From Bolinopsis microptera (Eukaryota > Ctenophora > Tentaculata > Lobata > Bolinopsidae): a DNA stretch of 64,000 bases. The notes below the pieces were generated by a model. It was not told the DNA's origin and made no database searches. It was given only the letters and a program-made list of their open reading frames with translations. Shown piece after piece: positions 40,501-43,493 of this stretch (position 1 is its first letter; each line of letters begins with the position of its first letter). The stretch is taken from positions 3,637,096-3,701,095 of the forward strand of contig NC_087080.1 in the NCBI RefSeq assembly GCF_026151205.1, written 5' to 3'. A program made the translations under genes and the position numbers.

Positions 40501-43493
40501 AGGAGTATCTGGACCGACGGCTGAAATAATTTGATTCTTTCAAACTTACAAAACGTTAAAAAAAGCAAGGAATGCGGATGGTTATGCCAGGATATGTAAA
40601 TTACTTTTACAAAGACGGCAAATTGCCAGCTCACACCAGAGAAGCATTCTGCAAATTTGAGATTTTGACAATACACGGCATCATCGTAAAGAATGCGCTT
40701 ACATTAATGCACCGCATGAAGCACTTTCCTAACACAGTACCTGTATCAATTAGAAATTTGTTTCCAGATAACATACCCACGCATGGTTCAAATCATGAGA
40801 ACAGTAGCGAATGGCTAGATACGTACAATAACCGATGTTTCAAAGCATCCATCTTTTTTAAAGGACCTTTACTAGCTCTAACAGACACCAACAAGAACAT
40901 CACGTCCCTACCTAGCTTATTTTCAATAAATATTTACAAATCGAACGCAAAACGCGTGCTTCTTGAGCAACAGTCAACACTAGCTAACTCAGAGGACAGC
41001 TGGCCAGCATTTCTGCTACACAACGTACCTGGTTTGAGGAAGTCCAATAGATGAGGGATGATTGAGTAATACAGCGACCAATAATCGCTAAATCATGACA
41101 TCATATCATAACATAACATAACATAGGACGACAGCAAACACACAATAAACGAGCAGTAATAAACAACGTTCGCTTAATGGACTGACATATTTCAGCATAT
41201 TTTTCACTGCCAAAGCGCTGATAACAGCAAGCCTTACCCCACTCCGCGCGGCTTTTTAATGCACAAAATCTTAAAGATAATTCTCGCGATAAAATTTTCA
41301 TCGTCACGCTTGAAAATTTCTAGAAATTAGAATAGCCGTATATTATAACAAACTATAGCAAGCAGAATTAAAAGATAAAAGGTTCTGGGACTTAAGTGGT
41401 ACAAATAAAATGAAAGGCATGCTGATGCTAATCATGCTTACGTACTGTAATGTGTCGAGAGTTTTTTTTTATTTAATTTTTACTATTTGACAAAATAATT
41501 GATCTTTTTAGTGTGAGTGTGATTTCAACTTTGAGTTTGAAAATATTTTGAAACGACTTTCGATATTATTGATTATTATATTATATTTAATAAACTGGCT
41601 CAAAGCCCTTAGAGGTGGCTCTATACGGGTCTTTACAACAACAACAAAACATTTGGTATGTTAAAATATTATTACATGTAGTTGTAACTAAAATAGCCTA
41701 AATTAAGAAAGATTACTGCTGCAAAATTAGAATAAGACAGCTAGTTTATTTTTGAAAAATGTTTAAATTTGTATTAGTTTTCTCTGAATAGTACGGAATA
41801 GTAATCACTCACTGAAGGTATTCAAGGTTACGGACGTTGAAACTTCTGTCGCATCATCTCGGGCTGCAGGTGTGATCAGACAGTTGTAAGTTGAATCAGC
41901 GGTGTTCTGTGCACTAGCAACAGTCAGAGTGGTAGTTTGAGAATCTCCAACAAGTGAACCTTCGTTAGAGGTATAACCGGTCTCACCAGTCGTTACGTCC
42001 GTACCATCAGATTTCTGCCATTTTACAGTCTGCAATGCTGCAGTTAAACCGGTCACTTTGCAAGATATCTCTACTGCGTCCTTTCCTCTGAGTACTTCTT
42101 TGTTCCCAGCGGTGACCACTGAAAATAACATGTTGTTATTAAAGGAAGTTGCCTCATCACAGCGTGCCAACAGCTCAGTGTCTAAGAGCGGGAATGCTTT
42201 ACCATTTATCATTGCAATTGTTTTCAGATAATTTTATAGTTTTCTTGATAACAGTAAATTATATTTATCTGATACATGTAGATTGTAGTTGTATCAATGA
42301 ATTAATAAATTGAAATTAAAATAATGACCATAGAAAAAAGAATCACAAAACAAGTTTATATCATCACTTAACAGGACATGCAGGCATTGTTTTTTAGATA
42401 AGAGATCAACAATATGATTAGTGATTATTCATCGACCGAAATAATTGTGTTGTTATTGAATATTGATTTGTACTACTTTTTGGAGCGTGCCTTTTGCAGT
42501 GTTCTCCTAATATTTTAGCAATTGAAATAATGTGACTCACCGATGGGAGTAACTACAACGCTCTTTTCGTATACTGGGGATCCAGGGTAATATCTTGACG
42601 TCACTGAGCATTTGTATGTTGTAGCAGAGCTGAGCGTCGACAAGATAGTTGTCTTTATAGTTAGTATTGGTGTCTGTGCTCCATTTAAAAATGTAGCTGT
42701 CCCATCATCGACAATATAATTAGAAGTGTCATCAGTGGGAACATCATCACCGTTATGATCTATCCACTTAACTTCGGCTCTATTTTCAAGCCCGGCTATG
42801 TCACATGATATCGTCTGTTCTACACCAGTTGTAATACTTCTATCGTGTGGAGTTATAGCTGAAATTGAAATTTTGTTATTTATAAATTTTAAATCATTGT
42901 TTGTTGTTATACATATTATGACAATTTAATACGTGATATTACCAAGGTGGTAAAATATGTGAATCTCTATTGTAGCACTGAAACAGTGGTGTAGAATTGT
43001 CGAATCTAGACTTTTAGAGTTGAAGCAGAACTGTCACAGTAATGTTTTAGTTCCGAATCAGTCCTTTTGTTTTGACTTCTGTCGAGAATTTGGTTTAAAC
43101 GAGAAGGACGACTTTTGATACATCAATTAAAGCTGAGATAGCAAGACTTACTGTAAAATCTAAGTTCAGGATATTCCTCCTTGGTTGTAGCGCCAGTGCT
43201 ATCAGCAGGATCAGTAACTACACAAGTAAACTGCATGTCATCCCTTGTAGTATCAGAACCTGCCACCTTCAAGGTGGTTGTTTGTGTTCCATCTGTTCCA
43301 TCTCCACTAATGTACGAAGCTGCTCCCAAATCTGGTGTGTAGGTGTTGTCATCGGTCAAGATTGTACTATCCAATTTCCACACGACGGTGGTCACCTCTG
43401 CAGTCAAACTACTGATTTCACATTTTACAGTGAATGTAGCAGCTGCGCTTTCTAGAACTTCTCTACTGTGAGCTGATAAATTTATCGCTGAAC
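108..43493 (-). CDS. Giant receptor-type protein tyrosine phosphatase with expanded Ig ectodomain (multi-exon, 5' incomplete)
   Basis: About 70 exons on the minus strand share compatible GT-AG boundaries and phases and read through as one protein of roughly 4,300 residues ending at the TAA at 108-110. Order: Ig-like domains (three divergent, ten A/B pairs, seven multi-exon), three CCP-like modules, FN3, a membrane-proximal module with a basic cleavage site, one TM helix, PTP D1 and PTP D2. Known family role: receptor PTPs dephosphorylate phosphotyrosine at the plasma membrane and read adhesive or ligand cues through the ectodomain. The arrangement resembles LAR-type receptors (Ig, FN3, furin-type site, two PTP domains), but the number of Ig domains and the CCP-like modules are unusual. 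The start codon and signal peptide are not firmly placed. One Ig exon has a 1-base frameshift (see 23941-24113). All intervening DNA is intronic. No transcript evidence was available; the exon chain is my manual inference. Confidence 0.85.
246..438 (-). other. Short intron between the last two D2 exons
   Basis: GTAAGTG donor and TTTACAG acceptor. Nothing else seen. The 107 bases beyond the stop codon (1-107) are 3' untranslated or intergenic; no canonical AATAAA polyadenylation signal on the minus strand is seen in them. Confidence 0.5.
1417..2195. repeat. G-rich minisatellite, unit about 27-31 bp
   Basis: Roughly 25-28 tandem units of the form GGCAATGTTTAGTTGGGGGT plus GGGGAGGA on the plus strand, inside the D2 intron and ending within a few bases of the acceptor of exon 1308-1406. 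On the sense (minus) strand it is C-rich, each unit holds an AACTAAAC branch-site-like stretch, and the array contains no AG dinucleotide. Long open frames in it are artefacts of the repeat. Confidence 0.95.
3225..3362. repeat. Dispersed repeat, copy 1
   Basis: Shares AATAAGTCGAAAGCC, GGCACTTTTGAGTGG, ATATCACTA and CAATAACTTTCAAAAGTC-like blocks in the same order as 5252-5392. Both copies lie in D2-region introns, same orientation. Family not recognised. Confidence 0.7.
5252..5392. repeat. Dispersed repeat, copy 2
   Basis: Second copy of the 3225-3362 repeat, with small indels. No terminal repeats or coding potential seen. The rest of the intron 4527-5720 holds nothing I recognise. Confidence 0.7.
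5721..8208 (-). CDS. PTP domain D1 (membrane-proximal, catalytically complete)
   Basis: Seven exons: 8079-8208, 7634-7707, 6987-7116, 6669-6793, 6375-6503, 6068-6214 and 5721-5804, preceded by the helical segment encoded at 9025-9106. Motifs in order: [54 protein letters not shown], the WPD loop IWPDHGAPP (in 6375-6503), the P-loop [12 protein letters not shown] (start of 6068-6214), and [16 protein letters not shown] with the Q-loop Gln. All catalytic residues (WPD Asp, P-loop Cys and Arg, Q-loop Gln) are present, so D1 should be the active domain. Oddity: the KNRY phosphotyrosine-recognition Tyr is Phe (NRF) in both D1 and D2. Exon 7634-7707 ends against a CACGTG minisatellite. Confidence 0.92.
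7267..7628. repeat. CACGTG minisatellite
   Basis: Tandem 10-12-bp units TTACCACGTG/TTACCACTTG/TTTACCACGTG. About 25 copies of the palindromic E-box hexamer CACGTG in 360 bp. It begins five bases past the donor of D1 exon 7634-7707. On the sense strand each unit offers GTGGTAAC, a weak donor-like motif. Open frames here are repeat artefacts. Confidence 0.95.
8209..9024 (-). other. Intron, nothing recognised
   Basis: AT-rich intron between the D1 lead-in exon and the first D1 core exon. Contains only a short CAGATTGT triplet repeat near 8917-8940. Confidence 0.5.
9025..10596 (-). CDS. Cytoplasmic juxtamembrane segment and D1 lead-in
   Basis: Three short exons link the TM helix to D1: 10531-10596 ([20 protein letters not shown]), 9777-9833 ([18 protein letters not shown]) and 9025-9106 ([20 protein letters not shown]). 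The last has the PIHVADFL pattern typical of the helix that opens receptor PTP D1 domains. Phases close exactly (66 = 1+63+2 nt; 57 = 1+54+2; 82 = 1+81). The acceptor of 10531-10596 is chosen by phase: the stronger-looking ACAG acceptor inside it would create an in-frame stop after the TM exon. That acceptor has a poor pyrimidine tract, so this one boundary is less certain. Confidence 0.75.
9834..10530 (-). other. Intron, nothing recognised
   Basis: Intron between two juxtamembrane exons. Contains a short GTTAATTAGTCTCTA repeat around 10060-10105 and no coding signal. Confidence 0.5.
10597..11090 (-). other. Intron with possible unclassified element
   Basis: Contains a GC-richer block (about 10600-10980) with CATGGGTGCCGCC at 10722 and its near reverse complement GGCGGCACCCATG at 10952, which could be part of a decayed inverted-repeat element. 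Ends are not defined. Confidence 0.3.
11091..11167 (-). CDS. Transmembrane helix exon
   Basis: A single 77-nt exon encodes the hydrophobic run [20 protein letters not shown] followed by LLLYKR, about 24 non-polar residues with a basic stop-transfer end. It follows directly on the ectodomain exon 11392-11454 and precedes the acidic and polar cytoplasmic linker. It fixes the membrane topology: everything encoded at higher coordinates is extracellular and both PTP domains are cytoplasmic. Confidence 0.9.
11392..12477 (-). CDS. Membrane-proximal extracellular module with furin-type cleavage site
   Basis: Exons 12296-12477 (3' half), 11880-12031, 11633-11760 and 11392-11454. The second exon reads [14 protein letters not shown] and then [14 protein letters not shown], which contains the proprotein-convertase motif RRKR followed by Ser. 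Known of LAR-type receptor PTPs: a membrane-proximal module beginning with a YxIVVV-like strand is cleaved at a basic site, and the two subunits stay associated. The position here, about 90 residues before the TM helix, matches that arrangement. A final Cys-containing segment ([17 protein letters not shown]) leads into the TM exon. Phases are all compatible. Confidence 0.8.
12296..13378 (-). CDS. Fibronectin type III domain
   Basis: Two exons, 13206-13378 and 12296-12477, joined in phase 0. The first encodes [20 protein letters not shown] with the early FN3 Trp; the second encodes [20 protein letters not shown], the standard FN3 'L-x-x-G-T-x-Y' signature in strands E-F. The domain lies between the CCP-like modules and the membrane-proximal cleavage module, where LAR-type receptors also carry FN3 repeats. 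Only one clear FN3 is visible, far fewer than in vertebrate LAR. Confidence 0.8.
13602..14187 (-). CDS. CCP/sushi-like module 3
   Basis: Exons 14091-14187 and 13602-13698. Four cysteines are spaced as in a sushi domain: [23 protein letters not shown] and LNECYA. The conserved Trp before the last Cys of classical CCP domains is absent, so the assignment rests on Cys spacing, size (about 65 residues) and repetition of the module three times. Confidence 0.6.
13754..13868. repeat. 22-bp tandem repeat, five copies
   Basis: Five perfect head-to-tail copies of CTTTATTTTGTTATTGAAAC plus GA in the intron between two CCP3 exons. Confidence 0.95.
14418..14816 (-). CDS. CCP/sushi-like module 2
   Basis: Exons 14667-14816 and 14418-14502 encode [37 protein letters not shown] and FGGVCKLG. 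It has the four-Cys plan of its neighbours and again no Trp before Cys4. Splice phases (1 in, 2 out) match the modules on both sides. Confidence 0.6.
14999..15419 (-). CDS. CCP/sushi-like module 1
   Basis: Exons 15317-15419 and 14999-15072 encode [31 protein letters not shown] and IDIVSCE. Its four cysteines are consistent with two CCP-type disulfides; the canonical Trp is missing. It follows directly on the last Ig-like module. Confidence 0.6.
15627..16472 (-). CDS. Ig-like module, three exons, lacking the B-strand cysteine
   Basis: Exons 16373-16472 ([20 protein letters not shown]), 15881-15997 ([15 protein letters not shown]) and 15627-15700 ([20 protein letters not shown]). The Trp of strand C and the F-strand Cys (EYSCKV across the 15881/15700 junction) are visible. 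The B-strand position, where Cys is expected, reads ANFDIDV. It is therefore an Ig-like fold without the canonical disulfide, or an I-set relative that has lost one Cys. Confidence 0.65.
16599..17851 (-). CDS. Ig-like module, three exons
   Basis: Exons 17738-17851 ([12 protein letters not shown] ... [10 protein letters not shown] ... NWQS), 16818-16933 ([13 protein letters not shown] ... [10 protein letters not shown]) and 16599-16677 ([14 protein letters not shown] ... IKDVF). Canonical Cys-Trp-Cys order is present. Phases 1-1-0-1 close without a break. Confidence 0.75.
18119..18573 (-). CDS. Ig-like module, two exons
   Basis: Exons 18462-18573 ([16 protein letters not shown] ... AYSW) and 18119-18273 ([16 protein letters not shown] ... 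[12 protein letters not shown]). Cys, Trp and Cys are in the expected Ig order, with the intron falling inside strand C right at the Trp codon. Confidence 0.75.
18683..19556 (-). CDS. Ig-like module, three exons
   Basis: Exons 19460-19556 ([17 protein letters not shown]), 19002-19086 ([18 protein letters not shown]) and 18683-18794 ([14 protein letters not shown]). Canonical Cys-Trp-Cys order, with the first intron again splitting the Trp codon, as in the neighbouring module. A small hAT-like MITE sits in the first intron. Confidence 0.75.
19296..19425. mobile_element. hAT-like MITE, 130 bp
   Basis: Terminal inverted repeats CAGTGATCCGAG ... CTCGGATCACTG with a GC-rich core. The flanking octamers ATCTGCTA and ATTTGTTA match at six of eight positions, consistent with a decayed 8-bp target duplication. 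No coding capacity. It sits in the intron between exons 19460-19556 and 19002-19086. Confidence 0.7.
19557..21747 (-). other. 2.2-kb intron
   Basis: Largest intron in the split-exon Ig region. It holds the 35-bp tandem repeat at 20636-20772 and an unclassified GC-richer block at about 20770-21055; no coding exon is recognised. Confidence 0.5.
20636..20772. repeat. 35-bp tandem repeat, four copies
   Basis: Four units with CTTAGTTAGTTCTCAAATCT in common that alternate between ACATAACTTAG and ACATGATCTTAG forms, so the true higher-order unit is a dimer of about 70 bp. Confidence 0.9.
21748..22496 (-). CDS. Ig-like module without cysteines, three exons
   Basis: Exons 22374-22496 ([20 protein letters not shown] ... 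YWSK), 22119-22186 ([20 protein letters not shown]) and 21748-21856 ([16 protein letters not shown]). The strand-C Trp and the Y-x-V pattern of strand F are visible but neither conserved Cys is present (LARILVTG and YKVTVSVTV). It could also be read as an FN3-like fold. Phases fit the neighbours on both sides. Confidence 0.6.
22790..22878. repeat. ACACATCTAC simple tandem repeat
   Basis: Imperfect tandem repeat of CACACATCTA-type decamers in an intron. No further structure. Confidence 0.85.
23014..23834 (+). mobile_element. Decayed hAT transposon fragment with target duplication
   Basis: Ends TAGAGGCGTGAGC and GCTCACGGCTCTA are near-perfect inverted repeats, and both sides carry the octamer AGTTGAAT (23006-23013, 23835-23842), an 8-bp duplication as expected for hAT elements. 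Subterminal regions are packed with palindromic GGCTAGCCGGCTTAGCC-like motifs. Inside is only the C-terminal part of a transposase, so it is an internally deleted copy. Confidence 0.8.
23179..23525 (+). pseudogene. hAT transposase C-terminal fragment (frameshifted)
   Basis: One frame gives [15 protein letters not shown], then a one-base shift near 23365 continues as [20 protein letters not shown] and [15 protein letters not shown]. This is the hAT C-terminal dimerisation pattern (E-R-x-[FW]-S-x-x-G ... R). The N-terminal and catalytic parts are missing. Non-functional. Confidence 0.75.
23941..24392 (-). CDS. Ig-like module, two exons, with a 1-base frameshift
   Basis: Exons 24279-24392 ([20 protein letters not shown] ... 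VKWATD) and 23941-24113 ([20 protein letters not shown], then in another frame [20 protein letters not shown]). The frame changes inside a run of seven A on the sense strand (7 T at about 24052-24058). One more A would restore the frame: 114+173 nt is one short of a multiple of three, while every other Ig module in the gene is balanced. Possible causes are an assembly error in the homopolymer, a null allele or a decayed exon. Confidence 0.7.
24514..25633 (+). pseudogene. Non-LTR retrotransposon reverse transcriptase fragment
   Basis: Plus-strand frame 24514-25194 reads [26 protein letters not shown] and FADDLATI (RT motifs A, B and C with the catalytic DD). A second frame from about 25165 to 25633 continues with [12 protein letters not shown] and [11 protein letters not shown], typical of the post-RT region. 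The two are separated by a frameshift near 25165-25195, and the 5' part is missing. It lies antisense in the intron between Ig exons 24279-24392 and 25923-26067. Confidence 0.85.
25826..25866. repeat. Short TACAAGTAAG tandem repeat
   Basis: Four copies of GTACAAGTAA just beyond the RT fragment; possibly its 3' tail microsatellite. Confidence 0.7.
25923..27247 (-). CDS. Ig-like module, two exons
   Basis: Exons 27084-27247 ([20 protein letters not shown] ... KIVWVVDG) and 25923-26067 ([20 protein letters not shown] ... [11 protein letters not shown]). Canonical Cys-Trp-Cys order, joined in phase 0. It is the first split-exon Ig after the single-exon A/B array. Confidence 0.75.
26068..27083 (-). 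other. 1-kb intron, nothing recognised
   Basis: AT-rich intron between the two halves of a split Ig module. No repeat, element or exon identified. Confidence 0.5.
27607..27924 (-). CDS. Ig exon B10
   Basis: Single-exon Ig-like domain, phase 1-1, 318 nt. Reads [50 protein letters not shown]. Canonical Cys-Trp-Cys. Last type B copy of the array; a short decayed duplicate of its 3' end lies just downstream at about 27545-27575. Confidence 0.85.
28149..28487 (-). CDS. Ig exon A10
   Basis: Single-exon type A Ig-like domain, phase 1-1, 339 nt. Opens [15 protein letters not shown], then [32 protein letters not shown] and ends FLTFG at the donor. Confidence 0.85.
28688..28996 (-). CDS. Ig exon B9
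   Basis: Type B Ig exon, phase 1-1, 309 nt. Almost identical in protein to B8: they differ by GLTKQ against GLSKQ. Carries the short C-terminal form [18 protein letters not shown]. Confidence 0.85.
29221..29556 (-). CDS. Ig exon A9
   Basis: Type A Ig exon, phase 1-1, 336 nt, the shortest A copy. Carries the variant [18 protein letters not shown] and [19 protein letters not shown]. Confidence 0.85.
29731..30039 (-). CDS. Ig exon B8
   Basis: Type B Ig exon, phase 1-1, 309 nt, with [19 protein letters not shown] and [16 protein letters not shown]. Near-identical to B9. Confidence 0.85.
30265..30609 (-). CDS. Ig exon A8
   Basis: Type A Ig exon, phase 1-1, 345 nt, the longest A copy. The 3' end diverges ([14 protein letters not shown]) and its downstream intron differs from the other units, resembling instead the intron that follows B4. 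Confidence 0.85.
30778..31089 (-). CDS. Ig exon B7
   Basis: Type B Ig exon, phase 1-1, 312 nt. Unique cassette [20 protein letters not shown] and [10 protein letters not shown], with the C-terminal form [13 protein letters not shown]. Confidence 0.85.
31314..31652 (-). CDS. Ig exon A7
   Basis: Type A Ig exon, phase 1-1, 339 nt. Shares the cassette [20 protein letters not shown] with A5 and A6 but has [14 protein letters not shown] in strand C. Confidence 0.85.
31821..32129 (-). CDS. Ig exon B6
   Basis: Type B Ig exon, phase 1-1, 309 nt. Cassette [20 protein letters not shown] and [10 protein letters not shown]; opens [11 protein letters not shown], a variant shared with B4. Confidence 0.85.
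32362..32700 (-). CDS. Ig exon A6
   Basis: Type A Ig exon, phase 1-1, 339 nt. Over the whole Ig core its protein is identical to A5, pointing to a very recent duplication or conversion. Confidence 0.85.
32871..33185 (-). CDS. Ig exon B5
   Basis: Type B Ig exon, phase 1-1, 315 nt. Cassette [20 protein letters not shown] with [20 protein letters not shown], combined with the long C-terminal form [16 protein letters not shown]. Confidence 0.85.
33413..33751 (-). CDS. Ig exon A5
   Basis: Type A Ig exon, phase 1-1, 339 nt, [18 protein letters not shown] core; protein-identical to A6 over the Ig core. Confidence 0.85.
33922..34239 (-). CDS. Ig exon B4
   Basis: Type B Ig exon, phase 1-1, 318 nt. 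Mosaic of the B6-like N-terminal half ([20 protein letters not shown]) and the B5-like C-terminal tail ([16 protein letters not shown]). Separated from A4 by a 2.4-kb intron holding the candidate linker exons. Confidence 0.85.
34280..35085. other. Intron insert, unclassified
   Basis: About 0.8 kb absent from the equivalent intron of other Ig units. Ends are not clear. No recognised transposon proteins; short open frames on either strand are not convincing. Confidence 0.4.
35576..35692 (-). CDS. Candidate acidic linker exon L1
   Basis: 117 nt, phase 1-1, bounded by an ATCAG acceptor and a G/GTGAGC donor. Encodes [16 protein letters not shown] and [12 protein letters not shown]: Ser, Thr and Glu rich, no cysteines. 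It fits the reading frame between Ig exons A4 and B4. A related exon (L2) lies in a second copy of the same repeat. Could be a constitutive or alternative spacer; no transcript support is available. Confidence 0.5.
36299..36406 (-). CDS. Candidate acidic linker exon L2
   Basis: 108 nt, phase 1-1, same donor context as L1. Encodes [20 protein letters not shown] and [14 protein letters not shown]. The 3' half is shared with L1 (SETESENE) while the 5' half has diverged. Both exons keep length a multiple of three and phase 1-1, which argues for coding function. Confidence 0.5.
36606..36947 (-). CDS. Ig exon A4
   Basis: Type A Ig exon, phase 1-1, 342 nt. Carries [20 protein letters not shown] and [20 protein letters not shown], joining features of A1-A3 and of A5-A7. 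Confidence 0.85.
37116..37421 (-). CDS. Ig exon B3
   Basis: Type B Ig exon, phase 1-1, 306 nt. Identical in protein to B2 over the Ig core except one residue (THNTGG against THDTGG). Confidence 0.85.
37477..37632 (+). mobile_element. tRNA-derived SINE, truncated copy
   Basis: Three tandem copies of the 5' 21-22 bp (GACGGCCAGGTAGCGCAG) precede a tRNA-like head with A box TAGCGCAGTTGG and B-box-like GGTTCAAATTCC. The body stops after GTTGACGTTCAGCT and jumps straight into the Ig unit's intron, so the SINE tail and about 0.2 kb of intron were deleted here. Confidence 0.8.
37678..38019 (-). CDS. Ig exon A3
   Basis: Type A Ig exon, phase 1-1, 342 nt. [10 protein letters not shown] form, near-identical to A2 and A1. 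A truncated SINE lies in the intron just downstream (37477-37632). Confidence 0.85.
38188..38493 (-). CDS. Ig exon B2
   Basis: Type B Ig exon, phase 1-1, 306 nt, [20 protein letters not shown] cassette with [18 protein letters not shown]. Confidence 0.85.
38549..38953 (+). mobile_element. tRNA-derived SINE, full-length copy
   Basis: Same triplicated 5' end and tRNA-like head as 37477-37632, followed by a roughly 250-bp body (ATCATGAGTGGTCTATGCAG ... GGCTGTTGGAATACTCCGAA) and a short A-rich end. It sits at the same intron position as the truncated copy, one Ig unit away. Confidence 0.85.
39124..39465 (-). CDS. Ig exon A2
   Basis: Type A Ig exon, phase 1-1, 342 nt, [20 protein letters not shown] core, shared with A1. 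A full-length SINE copy lies in the downstream intron. Confidence 0.85.
39634..39951 (-). CDS. Ig exon B1
   Basis: Type B Ig exon, phase 1-1, 318 nt. Carries the [20 protein letters not shown] cassette otherwise seen in B8-B10 at the far end of the array, and a C-terminal form ([14 protein letters not shown]) joining both tail types. Confidence 0.85.
40179..40520 (-). CDS. Ig exon A1
   Basis: Type A Ig exon, phase 1-1, 342 nt; first recent copy in transcription order. Opens [15 protein letters not shown]. The intron on its 5' side is broken by a truncated LINE. Confidence 0.85.
40555..41643 (+). mobile_element. 5'-truncated non-LTR retrotransposon (LINE) insertion
   Basis: Interrupts the homogenised intron: the heptamer ACAAAAC flanks both ends (40548-40554, 41644-41650) as a target duplication, and the ancestral intron sequence reads through it in other units. 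The plus-strand 3' end reads GAGGTGGCTCTATACGGGTC then a short ACAACAAC tail. Only the C-terminal end of the polymerase ORF remains. Confidence 0.85.
40572..41054 (+). pseudogene. C-terminal fragment of a LINE polymerase ORF
   Basis: A 160-codon open frame: [20 protein letters not shown] ... [19 protein letters not shown] ... [16 protein letters not shown]. This matches the style of the region after the RT domain in LINE ORF2 proteins; no RT catalytic motif is included. Recognition is by general resemblance, so the clade is not assigned. Confidence 0.6.
41813..42118 (-). CDS. Ig exon 3 (divergent B-type ancestor)
   Basis: Single-exon Ig-like domain, phase 1-1, 306 nt: [54 protein letters not shown] and ending TLNTFS. 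It aligns along its length with type B but has many substitutions, and its flanking introns are not homogenised with the array. Confidence 0.85.
42541..42858 (-). CDS. Ig exon 2 (divergent A-type ancestor)
   Basis: Single-exon Ig-like domain, phase 1-1, 318 nt: [55 protein letters not shown]. It shares type A's YKC-x7-YP-S pattern. Together with exon 3 it forms a plausible ancestral A-B pair. Confidence 0.85.
43152..43493 (-). CDS. Ig exon 1 (first recognised exon of the gene)
   Basis: Single-exon Ig-like domain, phase 1-1, 342 nt: [58 protein letters not shown]. Canonical Cys-Trp-Cys. It starts in phase 1, so at least one further 5' coding exon (signal peptide) must exist. Confidence 0.8.

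Larger units (their letters stand above)
27607..40520 (-). repeat. Tandem array of ten A/B Ig exon pairs
   Basis: Type B exon 3' boundaries recur at 27607, 28688, 29731, 30778, 31821, 32871, 33922, 37116, 38188 and 39634, giving a basic period of about 1.04-1.08 kb; larger gaps are explained by a SINE (38.5 kb) and the linker region (34.3-36.5 kb). Introns are nearly as similar as exons (for example the blocks TGATTCTTTCAAACTCACAA and ATCTTAGATATAAAGTTAAA). This shows duplication of whole genomic units, followed by homogenisation. All twenty exons are open and keep the Cys-Trp-Cys core. Confidence 0.95.

Noticed and set aside
40467-40676. Minus-strand frame overlapping Ig exon A1 and the LINE fragment
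   Set aside because: It crosses an exon, an intron start and a transposon boundary; chance frame.
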